The notes under the pieces are model-generated. The model saw only the letters and a list, made by a program, of their open reading frames with translations, made no database searches and was not told the origin of the DNA. Of a stretch of 64,000 nt of DNA, positions 1 through 8,982 are shown one piece after another. Origin of the DNA: Chelatococcus caeni (GTDB lineage: Bacteria > Pseudomonadota > Alphaproteobacteria > Rhizobiales > Beijerinckiaceae); assembly GCF_014196925.1 (NCBI RefSeq), contig NZ_JACIEN010000007.1, forward strand, positions 62,001-126,000, in the 5' to 3' direction. Both the position numbers and the translations under genes were made by a program. Numbering within the stretch: the first letter of the stretch is position 1; every line of letters begins with the position of its first letter.

Positions 1-2
1 TG

Positions 3-458
3 GACAACGCCGACCTCGGCTGGTCGTTCTACGAGGGGCTGAAGGCCAATGACGCGGTGGCCGTGCGCGGCAACGGCGCCGTGCTGAAGTCGGTCGCCAG
101 CGGCGAGAAGGCCTATGGCGTCCTCGTCGACTTCATGGCGCTCAACGCCAAGGCCAAGGGCTCGCCGGTCGATTTCGTCTTCCCGGCCGAGGGCGTGCCG
201 GCGGTGACGGAGCCGGTCGCCATCCTCAAGACTACCAAGAACGAGGCCGCCGCCAAGGCCTTCGTCGACTTCATCCTCTCCGACGAGGGCCAGAAGCTCG
301 CCGCTTCCATGGGCTACGTCCCCGCCAAGGCCGGCATCGCCAATCCCGAGTGGCTGCCGGAGGGCACGAAGATCGAGCTGATGGCGACGAACATCGCCAA
401 GGTCGTCGAGACGACCGACGCGGACAAGAAGCGCTTCGCCGACATGTTCGGCAACTGA
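3..458 (+). CDS. ABC transporter periplasmic solute-binding protein, Fbp/2-AEP type (C-terminal part)
   Basis: This is the last 151 residues of an extracellular solute-binding protein; the gene starts before the window and the frame is open from base 3. The residues run through the typical end of the FbpA/AfuA/PhnS-type family (a segment with 'VFPAEGVPAVTEPVAIL', then 'AFVDFILSDEGQKLAASMGYVP'). In this family these segments close the second lobe around ferric iron, a sugar phosphate or a phosphonate. The stop lies 21 bases before the fused permease, and the ATPase follows, so this is the first gene seen of a complete importer. The substrate cannot be read from the C-terminus, because the usual ligand residues of the N-lobe are missing. 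The neighbours (SurE, MBL hydrolase, Na/Pi transporter) suggest a phosphorylated ligand rather than iron, but that is inference. Confidence 0.85.
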   Translation, partial: DNADLGWSFYEGLKANDAVAVRGNGAVLKSVASGEKAYGVLVDFMALNAKAKGSPVDFVFPAEGVPAVTEPVAILKTTKNEAAAKAFVDFILSDEGQKLAASMGYVPAKAGIANPEWLPEGTKIELMATNIAKVVETTDADKKRFADMFGN

Positions 459-479
459 GCCGGACGGGTCGCGGACATC

Positions 480-2186
480 ATGAGCGGCAGTGCTGCCAAG
501 GCCATGCGCGGCGGGGACCTCACGCTCCTGTGGGGGCTCGTCGTCCTCGTCGCCATCCTCTCCATCCTGCCGCTCGCACGCCTCGTCATCGAGGGCATCG
601 CGCCCGGCGGCGCCGTGTCCTCGGGCGTGATCGGCTCGGTCCTGTCCGATCCGACCACCTGGACGGCGGTGCGCAACAGCCTGGTGACGACGCTCGGCGG
701 CACCGTGCTCGCCGTCGTCATCGGCAGCATCGTCGCCTGTTTCGTCGCCCTCACCGACATGCGGGCACGCAACGCCTTCGTCTTCTGCTTCGTGCTGCCG
801 CTGATGATCGCGCCGCAGGTCACGGCGCTCGCCTGGCTGCAGGTGACGGGGCCGTCGAGCGCTCTTCTCAAGATGCTCGGGCTCGCCCCGCCGCTCGGCA
901 CGCGCAACCCGCTCTATTCGGCCGAGGGCATCATCCTGCTGCTCGGCATCCAGTACGCCCCCCTCGTCTTCCTGACGCTGCGCGCGGGCCTGCGCGCCCT
1001 GCCGAAGGAGCTGATCGAGGCGGGCCTTGCCGCCGGGGCCGGCAAGCTGACGGTGCTGCGCACCATCATCCTGCCCTTGATGACGCCGCCGCTCGTCGCC
1101 GGCATCGCGCTGTGCTTCGTCTCGAGCCTCGGCAATTTCGGCATTCCGGCCTTTCTCGGCATTCCCGCCAACTACCTCGTGCTGCCGACGCTGATCTACC
1201 AGCGCCTCGCCGGGCTCGGCCCGGGCGTCCTCTCCGAGGTGGCCGTCCTGTCGACCCTCATCGGCGTCATCGCCATGGCCGGCATCATCCTGCAGGACGT
1301 GATGCTGCGCCGGCGCGACTTTCGCATCACCACGACCTCGACGGCGGCGCGCCCCTTCGAGCTGCGCGGGTGGCGGCTGCCGAGCGAGATCCTCTTGTGG
1401 GGGCTCGTCCTCCTCATCCTCGTGGTGCCGCTCGCCGGGCTCCTCGCCACCTCGCTCGTGCCCAGCTACGGCGTGCCGCTCAATGCCGCGACGGCCACCT
1501 TCGAGAACTACGACTATGTGATGTTCGACCACGCGGGGTCGAGACGCGCCTTCGCCAACAGCTTCGGGCTGTCGGCTGCCGCTGCGCTCGTCATCGTCGT
1601 CGTCTCGGTGCCGCTCGCCTATTTCCTCGTCTGGCGGCGCTCGCGCATGCTGCGGCTGCTCAACCTCGCCGCCGAGCTGCCCTATGCCCTGCCGGGCGTG
1701 GTGCTGGCCATCGCGGCCATCCTCATCTTCCTGAAGCCGCTGCCGGTTCTCGGCATCTCGCTCTACAACACCATCTGGATCATCTTCTTCTGCTATGTGG
1801 CGCGGTTCCTCGTGCTCGGGCTGCGCCCGGTCGCCAGCGGCTATCACCAGCTCGACCGCACATTGGAAGAGGCGGCCCAGGTCGCGGGTGCCGGGCTCAT
1901 CCGCCGGCTCGTCACCATCATCCTGCCGCTCGTCGCGCCGGCGGCGACGGCGGGCGCCCTCCTCGTCTTCCTCACCGCCTTCAACGAGCTCACGGTTTCG
2001 GCCCTCCTGTGGTCGTCCGGCAACGAGACGCTCGGCGTCGTCGTCTTCTCCTTCGAGCAGGGCGGGGATTCGACCTATGCGGCGGCGCTCGCGGTGCTGA
2101 CGGTCATCGTCACGCTGGCGCTGATGCTCTCCACCCTTCTCTTCGCTCGCAAGCTGCCCCAGGGAGTGCTGCCGTGGCGCGACTGA
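480..2186 (+). CDS. ABC transporter permease, fused double-domain (Fbp/2-AEP type)
   Basis: A 568-residue inner-membrane protein made of two similar permease halves, each with about six membrane spans and an EAA-type coupling loop (first near residues 175-205, 'ELIEAGLAAGAGKLTVLRT'; second near 460-485, 'LEEAAQVAGAGLIRRLVTI'). This double-length layout is typical of ferric-iron (FbpB) and putative 2-aminoethylphosphonate permeases. It follows the binding protein and its 3' end overlaps the GTG of the ATPase gene by 13 bases, so translation is probably coupled. The ATG at 480 is the first in frame after the upstream stop; its ribosome-binding site is weak. The family assignment is firm, the substrate unknown. 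Confidence 0.9.
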   Translation: MSGSAAKAMRGGDLTLLWGLVVLVAILSILPLARLVIEGIAPGGAVSSGVIGSVLSDPTTWTAVRNSLVTTLGGTVLAVVIGSIVACFVALTDMRARNAFVFCFVLPLMIAPQVTALAWLQVTGPSSALLKMLGLAPPLGTRNPLYSAEGIILLLGIQYAPLVFLTLRAGLRALPKELIEAGLAAGAGKLTVLRTIILPLMTPPLVAGIALCFVSSLGNFGIPAFLGIPANYLVLPTLIYQRLAGLGPGVLSEVAVLSTLIGVIAMAGIILQDVMLRRRDFRITTTSTAARPFELRGWRLPSEILLWGLVLLILVVPLAGLLATSLVPSYGVPLNAATATFENYDYVMFDHAGSRRAFANSFGLSAAAALVIVVVSVPLAYFLVWRRSRMLRLLNLAAELPYALPGVVLAIAAILIFLKPLPVLGISLYNTIWIIFFCYVARFLVLGLRPVASGYHQLDRTLEEAAQVAGAGLIRRLVTIILPLVAPAATAGALLVFLTAFNELTVSALLWSSGNETLGVVVFSFEQGGDSTYAAALAVLTVIVTLALMLSTLLFARKLPQGVLPWRD

Positions 2187-3250
2187 CCATCGACCGGGTC
2201 TCCAAGAACTTCGGCAATTACCGCGCCCTCGACACCGTCTCCATGGAGGTCCGGGACGGGGAATTCCTCGCCGTGCTCGGCCCTTCGGGCTGCGGCAAGA
2301 CCACGCTGCTCAGGCAGGTCGCCGGCTTCGACCAGGTCGACGACGGCGAGATCCGCATCGGCGACACGGTCGTCTCTGACACGCGCCGGCACGTGCCACC
2401 GGAGCATCGGCGCGTCGGCATCGTCTTCCAGTCCTACGCGCTGTGGCCGCACATGAGCGTGTTCGACAATGTCGCCTACGGCCTCAAGGTGGCGGGGGTG
2501 AAAGACCCCGAGCGCACGCGCCGCGTCAAGGAGGCGCTCACGCTCGTCGGGCTGGAGACCTTCGCCGAGCGCCGCCCGGGCCTTCTCTCCGGCGGCCAGC
2601 GCCAGCGCGTCGCGCTCGCCCGCTGCCTCGTCACCGAGCCTTCGCTCGTGCTGCTCGACGAGCCGCTCGCCAACCTCGACGTGCACCTGCGCGCGGCGAT
2701 GGAGGACGAGTTCGCCCGCTTCCACGAGCGCACGGCGACGACGATGATCTACATCACCCACGACCAGGCCGAGGCCATGGCACTCGCCGACCGCATCGCG
2801 GTGATGGACCGGGGCCGCCTGCTGCAGCTCGCGACCCCCTCCGACCTGTTCCGCCAGCCCGCCAACGAGACCGTCGCCCGCTTCATCGGCGAGGGCATGG
2901 TGCTGCCCGTCGAGGTCGGCGCCGCGGACAGCGAGGGCCGCTGCCAGGGCCGCATCCAAGGCCTTGAGGTCTCGTTGCGTGCTTCACCACTGCAGAAGGC
3001 CGGCCATGCGAAGGTGTGCCTCAGGGCGCGCGACCTTGCGATCGCCGGGCCTGGCGAAGCGGGGCTCGGAGCGCATATCGTGCGGACCGTCTACCAGGGT
3101 GGCTTCTTCCGGCTCGAGGCAAGCCTCGTGCGGGCGCCCGACGTTACCGTTCATCTCGAGGTGCCGGAGCCCTTCCACCACGGCCCGGGCGACATCGTGG
3201 ACATCGCCGTGCACGACGGCTGGGTACTGCCGGCGACGACCGAAAGCTGA
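2174..3250 (+). CDS. ABC transporter ATP-binding protein (Fbp/Pot type)
   Basis: A 358-residue ATPase that powers the importer encoded just upstream. Motifs in order are Walker A 'GPSGCGKTT' (about residue 38), signature 'LSGGQRQRVALARC' (about 138), Walker B 'LVLLDEPLANLD' (about 158) and the H-loop 'ITHDQAEA'. After about residue 240 comes a TOBE-type regulatory domain, which is usual for iron, polyamine and phosphonate importers. The frame is open far upstream, but similarity begins at 'LTIDRVSKNFG', and a GTG at 2174 has 'AGGGAG' about 7 bases before it. The start therefore lies inside the permease gene. The gene is followed after 5 bases by the MBL-fold hydrolase. Confidence 0.93.
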   Translation: MARLTIDRVSKNFGNYRALDTVSMEVRDGEFLAVLGPSGCGKTTLLRQVAGFDQVDDGEIRIGDTVVSDTRRHVPPEHRRVGIVFQSYALWPHMSVFDNVAYGLKVAGVKDPERTRRVKEALTLVGLETFAERRPGLLSGGQRQRVALARCLVTEPSLVLLDEPLANLDVHLRAAMEDEFARFHERTATTMIYITHDQAEAMALADRIAVMDRGRLLQLATPSDLFRQPANETVARFIGEGMVLPVEVGAADSEGRCQGRIQGLEVSLRASPLQKAGHAKVCLRARDLAIAGPGEAGLGAHIVRTVYQGGFFRLEASLVRAPDVTVHLEVPEPFHHGPGDIVDIAVHDGWVLPATTES

Positions 3251-3255
3251 AGCAG

Positions 3256-4407
3256 ATGCGGATCCACCTTCTCGGCGGCTTCGGTGAAAAGGGCCGCACG
3301 AGCCTCGCCATCGAGAGCAAGGGCTATCGCCTGATGCTCGACGCGGGCATCAACACGAGCGTGAGCATGGACGACGCGGATTATTACCCGCGCGTCTCCC
3401 CCGCCGCTCTCGTGGCCACCGATGCGCTCATCATCACCCATGCCCATGAAGATCATGTGACGGCGCTCGGCTGGGCCATCGCGCAGGGCTTTGCCGGCCG
3501 CATCCTGATGGGCGCCGAGACGGCGCGCGACGCGGACATGGCATGGGCCGGCTATGCGGCGCCGGCGGACCGCGAGCGGGCGCGCGCGGCCGCGGTCGAG
3601 ACCCTGCCGGCGCGCGGCACCGTCGCGCTCGGCCCCTTCACCGTGACCACCGGCCGCTCGGGCCACATCGTCGGCGGGTCCTGGTGCGTCATCGACGACG
3701 GCGCGCGGCGCTTCGCCTATTGCGGCGACGTGGTGCCCGAAAGCCCCGTCTTCATGATGGATCCGCTGCCGCCCTGCGACGCCATCGCCATCGACGCCTC
3801 CTATGGCGACGACGACGTGCCGGCGCGCGAGCGGGCGCGGCAGGTCGCCGCCTTCGTGGCGCGGCATCCGCAGGGCTGCGTGCTGCCGACGCCGCTGGCC
3901 GGCCGCTCGCTGGAGCTGCTCGCCATCCTGCCCGAACCGATCGCGCTCGCCCCCGACATGCGCGAATCCCTTGCCGCACAGCTCGCCGCGCAGGAATGGC
4001 TGCGCCCCGGCATCCGGGACCGCCTCGCCGAACGCCTCGCGGCTGCCGCCGATTGGCGGGAAGGCGAGCCGCTGCCGAAGGCCGCCCTCCTCTGCTACGA
4101 CGGCATGGGCATGTCCGGCCCCTCGGCCACGATCCTGCCCCTCGCCGAGCGGCAGGGCCACCCTGTGCTGTTCACCGGGCACCTGCCGAAGGGCAGCCCC
4201 GGCGACAGGATGGTGCGGGCCGGGCGCGCTGCCTGGAACCGCCTGCCGACCCACCCGACGCTCGGCGAGAACCGCGCCATCGTCGCCGCCAGCGGCGCGC
4301 GCATCGTCCTTGGCCATTCCTGCGACCCGGCGACGCTTCGCGCCCTGGCCGCGCACATTCCCCTCCTCCGTGCCGATCTTGCGACCGGCACGAGCCTCGA
4401 CATCTGA
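3256..4407 (+). CDS. MBL-fold metallo-hydrolase, beta-CASP-like
   Basis: A 383-residue metallo-beta-lactamase-fold protein. It carries the metal-binding motif 'THAHEDH' (His62, His64, Asp66, His67), a further His137 in 'GRSGHIVGG' and Asp158 in 'YCGDVV'. The C-terminal part has 'LFTGH' and 'VLGHSC', like the beta-CASP nucleic-acid and phosphodiester hydrolases, but the protein is shorter than RNase J (about 550 residues). It lies 5 bases behind the ABC ATPase and 8 bases ahead of surE. Co-transcription with an importer and a phosphatase suggests cleavage of an imported phosphodiester or related ester; no substrate is shown by the sequence. The ATG at 3256 matches the family N-terminus ('MRIHLLGGFGEKGRT'); an upstream extension would run inside the ATPase gene. 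Confidence 0.82.
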   Translation: MRIHLLGGFGEKGRTSLAIESKGYRLMLDAGINTSVSMDDADYYPRVSPAALVATDALIITHAHEDHVTALGWAIAQGFAGRILMGAETARDADMAWAGYAAPADRERARAAAVETLPARGTVALGPFTVTTGRSGHIVGGSWCVIDDGARRFAYCGDVVPESPVFMMDPLPPCDAIAIDASYGDDDVPARERARQVAAFVARHPQGCVLPTPLAGRSLELLAILPEPIALAPDMRESLAAQLAAQEWLRPGIRDRLAERLAAAADWREGEPLPKAALLCYDGMGMSGPSATILPLAERQGHPVLFTGHLPKGSPGDRMVRAGRAAWNRLPTHPTLGENRAIVAASGARIVLGHSCDPATLRALAAHIPLLRADLATGTSLDI

Positions 4408-4415
4408 AGGTTTCC

Positions 4416-5165
4416 ATGCGCGTTCTCATCGCCAACGACGACGGCATCGCCTCCCCCGGCCTCGCGCTTCTCGCCGAGGCCGCACGGGCGCGCGGCGACG
4501 AGGTCTGGATCGTCGCGCCGGAGCGGAAATGGACGGCGGCGAGCCATCAGCTCTCTTTCGACAAGGACATCGTGCTGACGCGCCGGGAGGCGCGGACCTA
4601 TGCCTGCTCGGGCGCGCCGGCGGACTGCGTCGTCGCCGCCCTGTCGGTGCTGATGGCGGCGACACCGCCCGATCTCGTCCTCTCCGGCATCAATGACGGG
4701 CGAAACGTAGGGGAGGACATGGCCTATTCCGGCACCATGGCCATCGCCCGCGAGGCGGCCATGTGGGGCCTGCCGGCCCTCGCCTTCTCGCGCACGAAGG
4801 GCGGCGAGACGGGCCTTCGCGAGCGCGACGCGGTGCGGGCGCTCATCGACCTTCTGTGGGCGGCGCGCGGCGACTGGCACCACGAGGGCACCTGGATCTC
4901 GGTCAACCTGCCGAAGGACCTGCCGGCCCCGCTCGCCGGCGCGCGCATCGGCCGCGACAAGATCGCCGCGGCCATGGACGTGACCACGCAGGACGGCGAG
5001 CGCATCACCTGCCGCATCCGCCGCGGGCGGCCGCATACGCTGTTGCCGGGCGACGAGAACACCGCGATCGACAGCGGCCATGTCACCATCGTGCGGCATT
5101 GCTGGTTCGCCCATGCGCCGCTCGAGGATGCAACCCTGGCGGGCTGGAGCAGCATGGTCAAATAG
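4416..5165 (+). CDS. surE: 5'/3'-nucleotidase SurE
   Basis: A 249-residue SurE phosphatase, normal family length (about 250). SurE removes phosphate from nucleoside 5'- and 3'-monophosphates and short polyphosphates in the cytoplasm. The N-terminal metal-site motif 'ILIANDDG'-like string is present as 'VLIANDDGIASPG' (Asp8, Asp9), and the second motif 'LSGINDGRNVGEDMAYSGT' binds metal and phosphate. The housekeeping copy of surE usually sits beside pcm, serS or a peptidase gene. Here it ends an ABC importer operon instead, 8 bases after the MBL hydrolase, which suggests a specialised copy that dephosphorylates the imported compound or its product (inference). Confidence 0.93.
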   Translation: MRVLIANDDGIASPGLALLAEAARARGDEVWIVAPERKWTAASHQLSFDKDIVLTRREARTYACSGAPADCVVAALSVLMAATPPDLVLSGINDGRNVGEDMAYSGTMAIAREAAMWGLPALAFSRTKGGETGLRERDAVRALIDLLWAARGDWHHEGTWISVNLPKDLPAPLAGARIGRDKIAAAMDVTTQDGERITCRIRRGRPHTLLPGDENTAIDSGHVTIVRHCWFAHAPLEDATLAGWSSMVK

Positions 5166-5257
5166 CCGGCTTACAGTAAGATGCCGGCACCGGCGGGAGG
5201 ATCGAACACCGGTCGAAGCAGTTGGACAGGGCCGGCTTGGCGGCAAGGGAGCGTTGA

Positions 5258-6919
5258 ATGTCGGCGAATCTGGTGCTGATCGACCTTCTCGGTGCGGGCG
5301 CCCTGCTGCTCTGGGGCCTGCGCATGGTCAAGACCGGCGTCACCCGTGCCTTCGGCTCGAGCCTCCGGCACTGGATCGCGCTCGGCACCACCAACCGCTT
5401 CAAGGCCTTCTTCGCCGGCCTCGCCGCGACCATCGCCGTGCAGAGCAGCACGGCCACCGCCCTCATCACCGCCTCCTTCGCCAGCCGGGAGCTGATGACG
5501 ACGGCGATGGCGCAGGCGATCATGCTCGGCGCCAACGTGGGCACGGCGCTGGTGACGCGGCTCCTGGCGCTCGACCTGCACTGGCTGTCGCCGGTCCTGA
5601 TCCTGTCCGGCGTCGCCACCTTCATGGCGAGCGACGGTTCGCGGCCCAAGGCCATCGGCCGCGCGATCATCGGGCTCGGGCTCATGCTCCTGTCGCTGCA
5701 GCTCATCGGCGCGGCGACGGAGCCGATGCGCGCCTCGCCCACGCTGCAGAGCCTGCTCGCCGCGCTCGGCGCCGCGCCCGTCATCGGTCTGCTCGTCGCG
5801 GCGGTGCTCGCCTTCGTCGCCTCGTCGAGCCTCGCCATCGTGCTGCTCGTCGCCTCGCTGGCCGCCTCGAGCAACATGGATGCGGGACTCGTCGTCGCGC
5901 TCGTCCTCGGCGCCAATCTCGGCGGGGCGGTGCCGCCGGCGCTCGCCACGGCGGGCTATGGCCCGCTCGCGCGGCGCGTCACCCTCGGCAACCTCGCGGT
6001 GCGCGGCGCCGGCTGCCTGCTCGCCCTGCCGCTCATCGGCCCCATCGACGGCTATCTCGCCCGGGCCGCGGCGCTGACCGGCAATTTCGCCGTCGACGTG
6101 CACCTTGCCTTCAACATCGCGCTCGCCCTCCTCTTCCTGCCGCTCGTCGGCCTCATCGCCCGCATTGCCGAGCGGCTGATGCCGCCGCAGCCGGAAGACC
6201 GGCTGGGCCCGCGCTATCTCGACACGTCCTCCCTCGACACGCCGGCGGTGGCGCTGAGCTGCGCGGCGCGCGAGACGCTGCGCATCGGCGACGTGGTGGA
6301 GGTCATGCTGGTCAGGAGTCTCGAGGCGCTGCGCAACAACGACGCCAAGCTCAAGAGCGAAATCGCCAAGATGGACGACGAGGTCGATGCGCTGCAGCAG
6401 GCGGTCAAGCTCTATCTCTCGCGCCTCGGCCACGAGGGCCTCGACGACGAGGATGCACGCAAGGCGACCGAGATCATCTCCTACGCCATCAACCTCGAGC
6501 ACATCGGCGACATCATCGACAAGAGCCTGCTCGACATGATCGCCAAGAAGATCAAGTACGGCCTGCGCTTCTCGCGCGAGGGCATGGCCGAGATCGAGGA
6601 ACTGCACGCGCGCACGCTGGAGAACCTGCGCATCGCGCAGAGCATCTTCATCAGCCGCGACATGGATCTCGCCCGCAAGCTGGTGGAGGTGAAGGTGGAT
6701 GTGCGCCACATGGAGCGCCTGTCGGCCGAGCGGCACCTGGAGCGCCTGCGCGAAGGGCGCATCGAGAGCATCCAGTCGAGCACCCTGCACCTCGACGTGC
6801 TGCGCGACCTCAAACAGATCAACGCCCATATCACGTCGGTCGCCTACCCCATCCTCGACGAGGCCGGCGCCCTGCGCGAAAGCCGCCTGCGCGGCGATGG
6901 CAAGGCGGCTGTCGCGTGA
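5258..6919 (+). CDS. Na/Pi cotransporter family protein with C-terminal PhoU-like domain
   Basis: A 553-residue membrane protein of the NptA/YjbB type. The first about 310 residues hold two copies of the Na/Pi-cotransporter domain, shown by the repeated signature 'QSSTATALI' (about residue 66) and 'ASSSLAIVLLVASLA' (about residue 188). The last about 220 residues are soluble helices resembling PhoU ('INLEHIGDIIDKSLLDMI', about 410-425). Homologues mainly export phosphate in exchange for sodium. It lies 92 bases after surE on the same strand, with its own ribosome-binding site ('AAGGGAG' 7 bases before the ATG). Export of phosphate released by SurE would fit the operon, as inference. Confidence 0.9.
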   Translation: MSANLVLIDLLGAGALLLWGLRMVKTGVTRAFGSSLRHWIALGTTNRFKAFFAGLAATIAVQSSTATALITASFASRELMTTAMAQAIMLGANVGTALVTRLLALDLHWLSPVLILSGVATFMASDGSRPKAIGRAIIGLGLMLLSLQLIGAATEPMRASPTLQSLLAALGAAPVIGLLVAAVLAFVASSSLAIVLLVASLAASSNMDAGLVVALVLGANLGGAVPPALATAGYGPLARRVTLGNLAVRGAGCLLALPLIGPIDGYLARAAALTGNFAVDVHLAFNIALALLFLPLVGLIARIAERLMPPQPEDRLGPRYLDTSSLDTPAVALSCAARETLRIGDVVEVMLVRSLEALRNNDAKLKSEIAKMDDEVDALQQAVKLYLSRLGHEGLDDEDARKATEIISYAINLEHIGDIIDKSLLDMIAKKIKYGLRFSREGMAEIEELHARTLENLRIAQSIFISRDMDLARKLVEVKVDVRHMERLSAERHLERLREGRIESIQSSTLHLDVLRDLKQINAHITSVAYPILDEAGALRESRLRGDGKAAVA

Positions 6920-6950
6920 GCTTTTGTGAGACCGCCTCCTGGCCCGAAGA

Positions 6951-6983
6951 AAAGCGGCCCGATCCTGCCGGACCGGGCCGCTT
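6951..6983. terminator. Bidirectional terminator-like hairpin between convergent genes
   Basis: An 8-bp perfect GC stem ('GCGGCCCG' at 6954-6961 with 'CGGGCCGC' at 6974-6981) closes a 12-base loop and is flanked by AAA on the left and TT on the right. It separates the Na/Pi transporter gene from the convergent SDR gene, where a two-way terminator is expected. A second hairpin ('GGGAAAGCC' paired with 'GGCTTTTCCC', one bulge) follows at 7005-7026. Confidence 0.6.
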
Positions 6984-7033
6984 CGCAGTTACCTTGTGCT
7001 CGTTGGGAAAGCCTGCGGCTTTTCCCTGGCACA

Positions 7034-7798
7034 TCAGGGCATCAACTGGCCGCCGTTGACCTCGATGACCTGGCCGGTGAGGTAGCCGCTCATGGCCGGC
7101 GAGGCGAGGAAGACATAGGCGCCGACGCAGTCCTGCGGCTCGCCGATGCGGCCCATGACGATGGTCTTGCGCATGGCCTCCAGCATCTCGGCCGTCGAGA
7201 AGCGCTGGTGGAACGGGGTCATGATGACGCCCGGGGCGACCGCGTTCACGCGGATGTTGTCGCCGGCATATTCCTTGGCCATGTTGCGCGTCAGGTTCGA
7301 CACGAAGGCCTTGGAGCTCGCGTAGAGCGCCGCGCCCGGACCACCGCCGTTGCGCGCGGCGACCGAACTCGTGTTGATGACGGTGCCGCCGCCGGCCTTC
7401 TTGAGATGCGGCACGGCGGCCTTCGAGGCCATCACCACCGAGCGGACGTTGAGGTCGAGCACCCGGTCGTAGAAATCGTCCGTGATCTCGGTCAGCGACA
7501 TGCGCTGCACGAGGGCGCCGGCATTGTTGATGAGCACGTCGAGCCCGCCGAGAACGCCGGCCGCCTCGTCGACGACGCGGATCGCCTCGGCCGAGGTGCT
7601 GACGTCGCCCTTCAGCATGTCGGCCTTGCCGCCCGCCTTGCGGATGGTCTCGACCACCGCCTTGGCATCGTCCTCGCTCGAATTGTAGTGAACGACGACA
7701 TGGCTGCCGAGCCGGCCGAACTCCACGGCCGTCGCCGCGCCGATGCCGGTGCTCGCGCCGGTGATGAGGACGCGCTTGCCCTTCAGATCATTCAACAT
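7034..7798 (-). CDS. SDR family NAD(P)-dependent oxidoreductase
   Basis: A 254-residue classical short-chain dehydrogenase. It has the nucleotide-binding 'TGASTGIG' (about residues 14-21), 'NNAG' (about 91-94), a serine in 'INTSSVAARN' and the catalytic 'YASSK'. The C-terminus 'GQVIEVNGGQLMP' matches the glucose-1-dehydrogenase/3-oxoacyl-ACP reductase branch. 'HYNSSEDDA' after the second strand lacks the acidic residue that usually selects NAD, so NADP preference is possible. It is the last gene of the operon that starts with the DHDPS-family lyase, 122 bases after the aldolase gene. It probably oxidises or reduces an alcohol/aldehyde intermediate of that pathway; the exact substrate is unknown. 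Confidence 0.88.
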   Translation of the reverse strand: MLNDLKGKRVLITGASTGIGAATAVEFGRLGSHVVVHYNSSEDDAKAVVETIRKAGGKADMLKGDVSTSAEAIRVVDEAAGVLGGLDVLINNAGALVQRMSLTEITDDFYDRVLDLNVRSVVMASKAAVPHLKKAGGGTVINTSSVAARNGGGPGAALYASSKAFVSNLTRNMAKEYAGDNIRVNAVAPGVIMTPFHQRFSTAEMLEAMRKTIVMGRIGEPQDCVGAYVFLASPAMSGYLTGQVIEVNGGQLMP

Positions 7799-7920
7799 AT
7801 CGGTCTCGTCTCCCTAGACTGGACCGCCGGCGCTGCGGCTCACCCGCAGATCGCCGGCGATCGTTTCCCATCGGTTCGGCGCGAGCCGCCCCGGAGGCGG
7901 CGCGCCTCCGGCCCCGCACC

Positions 7921-8982
7921 TCAGGCAGCCTGCGAACCGAAGCCCGCGTAGCGCCCGGGGAAATCGTGTCCCGCGTCGGCCAGCCCCGGCGCGCCGCCAA
8001 AGGCAGCAGCCGTCTGCCACGGCTGCGCGGAATCGTCTGTTAATCGATTTATATCCTTCATATAGCCGATGCCGTCCGACGCCAACTCCCGTTCCATCGC
8101 CTGAAGGTCGGGATAATGGCGAAAGGCCTGCCACCAGATGGCACGGCCGGCGAGATAGCCGTTGGCGCCGGCCCGGTAGGCATAGGTGAGAACGCGGCGA
8201 AACTCCTCCATCCCCGCACCGGCGCTCAGCATCACCCAGGGCTTATCGATGAGCCCGGCCATGCGCGCAAAGAGCCGCTCGGTCTCCGCCACAGCGGCAT
8301 CGCTGCCTGCGGGATCCGGCAGGGCCCCGGCTGGCACCGGACTTTCGAGTTTGTAGATGTCGACGCCATAGGCGGGGTCGGCGAAATCCGCGAGGCTCTG
8401 CAGCACCAGATCGGGACGCTTCTCGCGATCCTCGATGTAATCCGTCGTGTGGTTGCTGGCGCCCTTGAAGGGATAGACGAGGAGCTCCAGCAGAAAGGCG
8501 ATGTCGTAGCGCGCGCAGGCCTCGCCCACCTGCCGCACCAGCGCCTGCTGGTGCGCGACGACCTCGCGCGCCGCATCGGGCCGATACCAGAGCAGCAGCT
8601 TGACCCCGTCCGCCCCCATGCGCTTGATCTTGCCGACATCCCAGCCGGGATAAAGCCGGGTGCGGCGGCCGCCCTCGTCCTCCTCGAAGCGGAAGTCCTC
8701 GAGCGTGATCAGCAGGCCGCGCCGGGCGGGAATGTCGTCGACGGCGCGGCTGTAGCCGTAGTCGGGATCGATCAGCACGGCCGAGCCCAGCGGCGTCAGC
8801 ACGCGGGCGAGCAGCGCCTTGACGGCGCTGACCTCGTCGTAGCCGGGCTGGCGCGGCGCCAGCTTCTCGCCGAGCGCCTTCAGGATGGGCGGGCGCTGGT
8901 CGACGGCGACCATCTTGAAGCGCCCGCTGTCGTCCGCGAGCCTCTTCAGCCCGCGCAGCTTGCCTGCGGAAACAGTCATCAT
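7921..8982 (-). CDS. Class I aldolase, tagatose-1,6-bisphosphate / sulfofructose-phosphate type (LacD/YihT family)
   Basis: A 353-residue TIM-barrel aldolase, longer than YihT (about 292) and LacD (about 326). Family landmarks are 'MVAVDQRPP' (Asp28, Arg30), 'VKLLLWYRPD' (Lys128), the likely Schiff-base Lys211 in 'IYKLESP', 'MLSAGAG' (Ser253) and 'GYLAGRAIW' (Arg280). Enzymes of this family split phosphorylated ketoses into dihydroxyacetone phosphate and an aldehyde: glyceraldehyde 3-phosphate for LacD, sulfolactaldehyde for YihT. The start overlaps the kinase stop in an ATGATGA string, with 'AGGAGG' just upstream; 8982 gives the ATGA overlap, and 8979 is the alternative. About 50 C-terminal residues beyond the barrel are unassigned. 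Kinase then aldolase is the order expected for a ketose degradation pair. Confidence 0.85.
   Translation of the reverse strand: MMTVSAGKLRGLKRLADDSGRFKMVAVDQRPPILKALGEKLAPRQPGYDEVSAVKALLARVLTPLGSAVLIDPDYGYSRAVDDIPARRGLLITLEDFRFEEDEGGRRTRLYPGWDVGKIKRMGADGVKLLLWYRPDAAREVVAHQQALVRQVGEACARYDIAFLLELLVYPFKGASNHTTDYIEDREKRPDLVLQSLADFADPAYGVDIYKLESPVPAGALPDPAGSDAAVAETERLFARMAGLIDKPWVMLSAGAGMEEFRRVLTYAYRAGANGYLAGRAIWWQAFRHYPDLQAMERELASDGIGYMKDINRLTDDSAQPWQTAAAFGGAPGLADAGHDFPGRYAGFGSQAA

Noticed and set aside
350-2173. Long open frame that runs through the permease gene and into the ABC ATPase frame
   Set aside because: It is an open third frame caused by high GC. The residues before the GTG at 2174 are Arg/Ala/His-rich without any family pattern, while the permease in the other frame is convincing.
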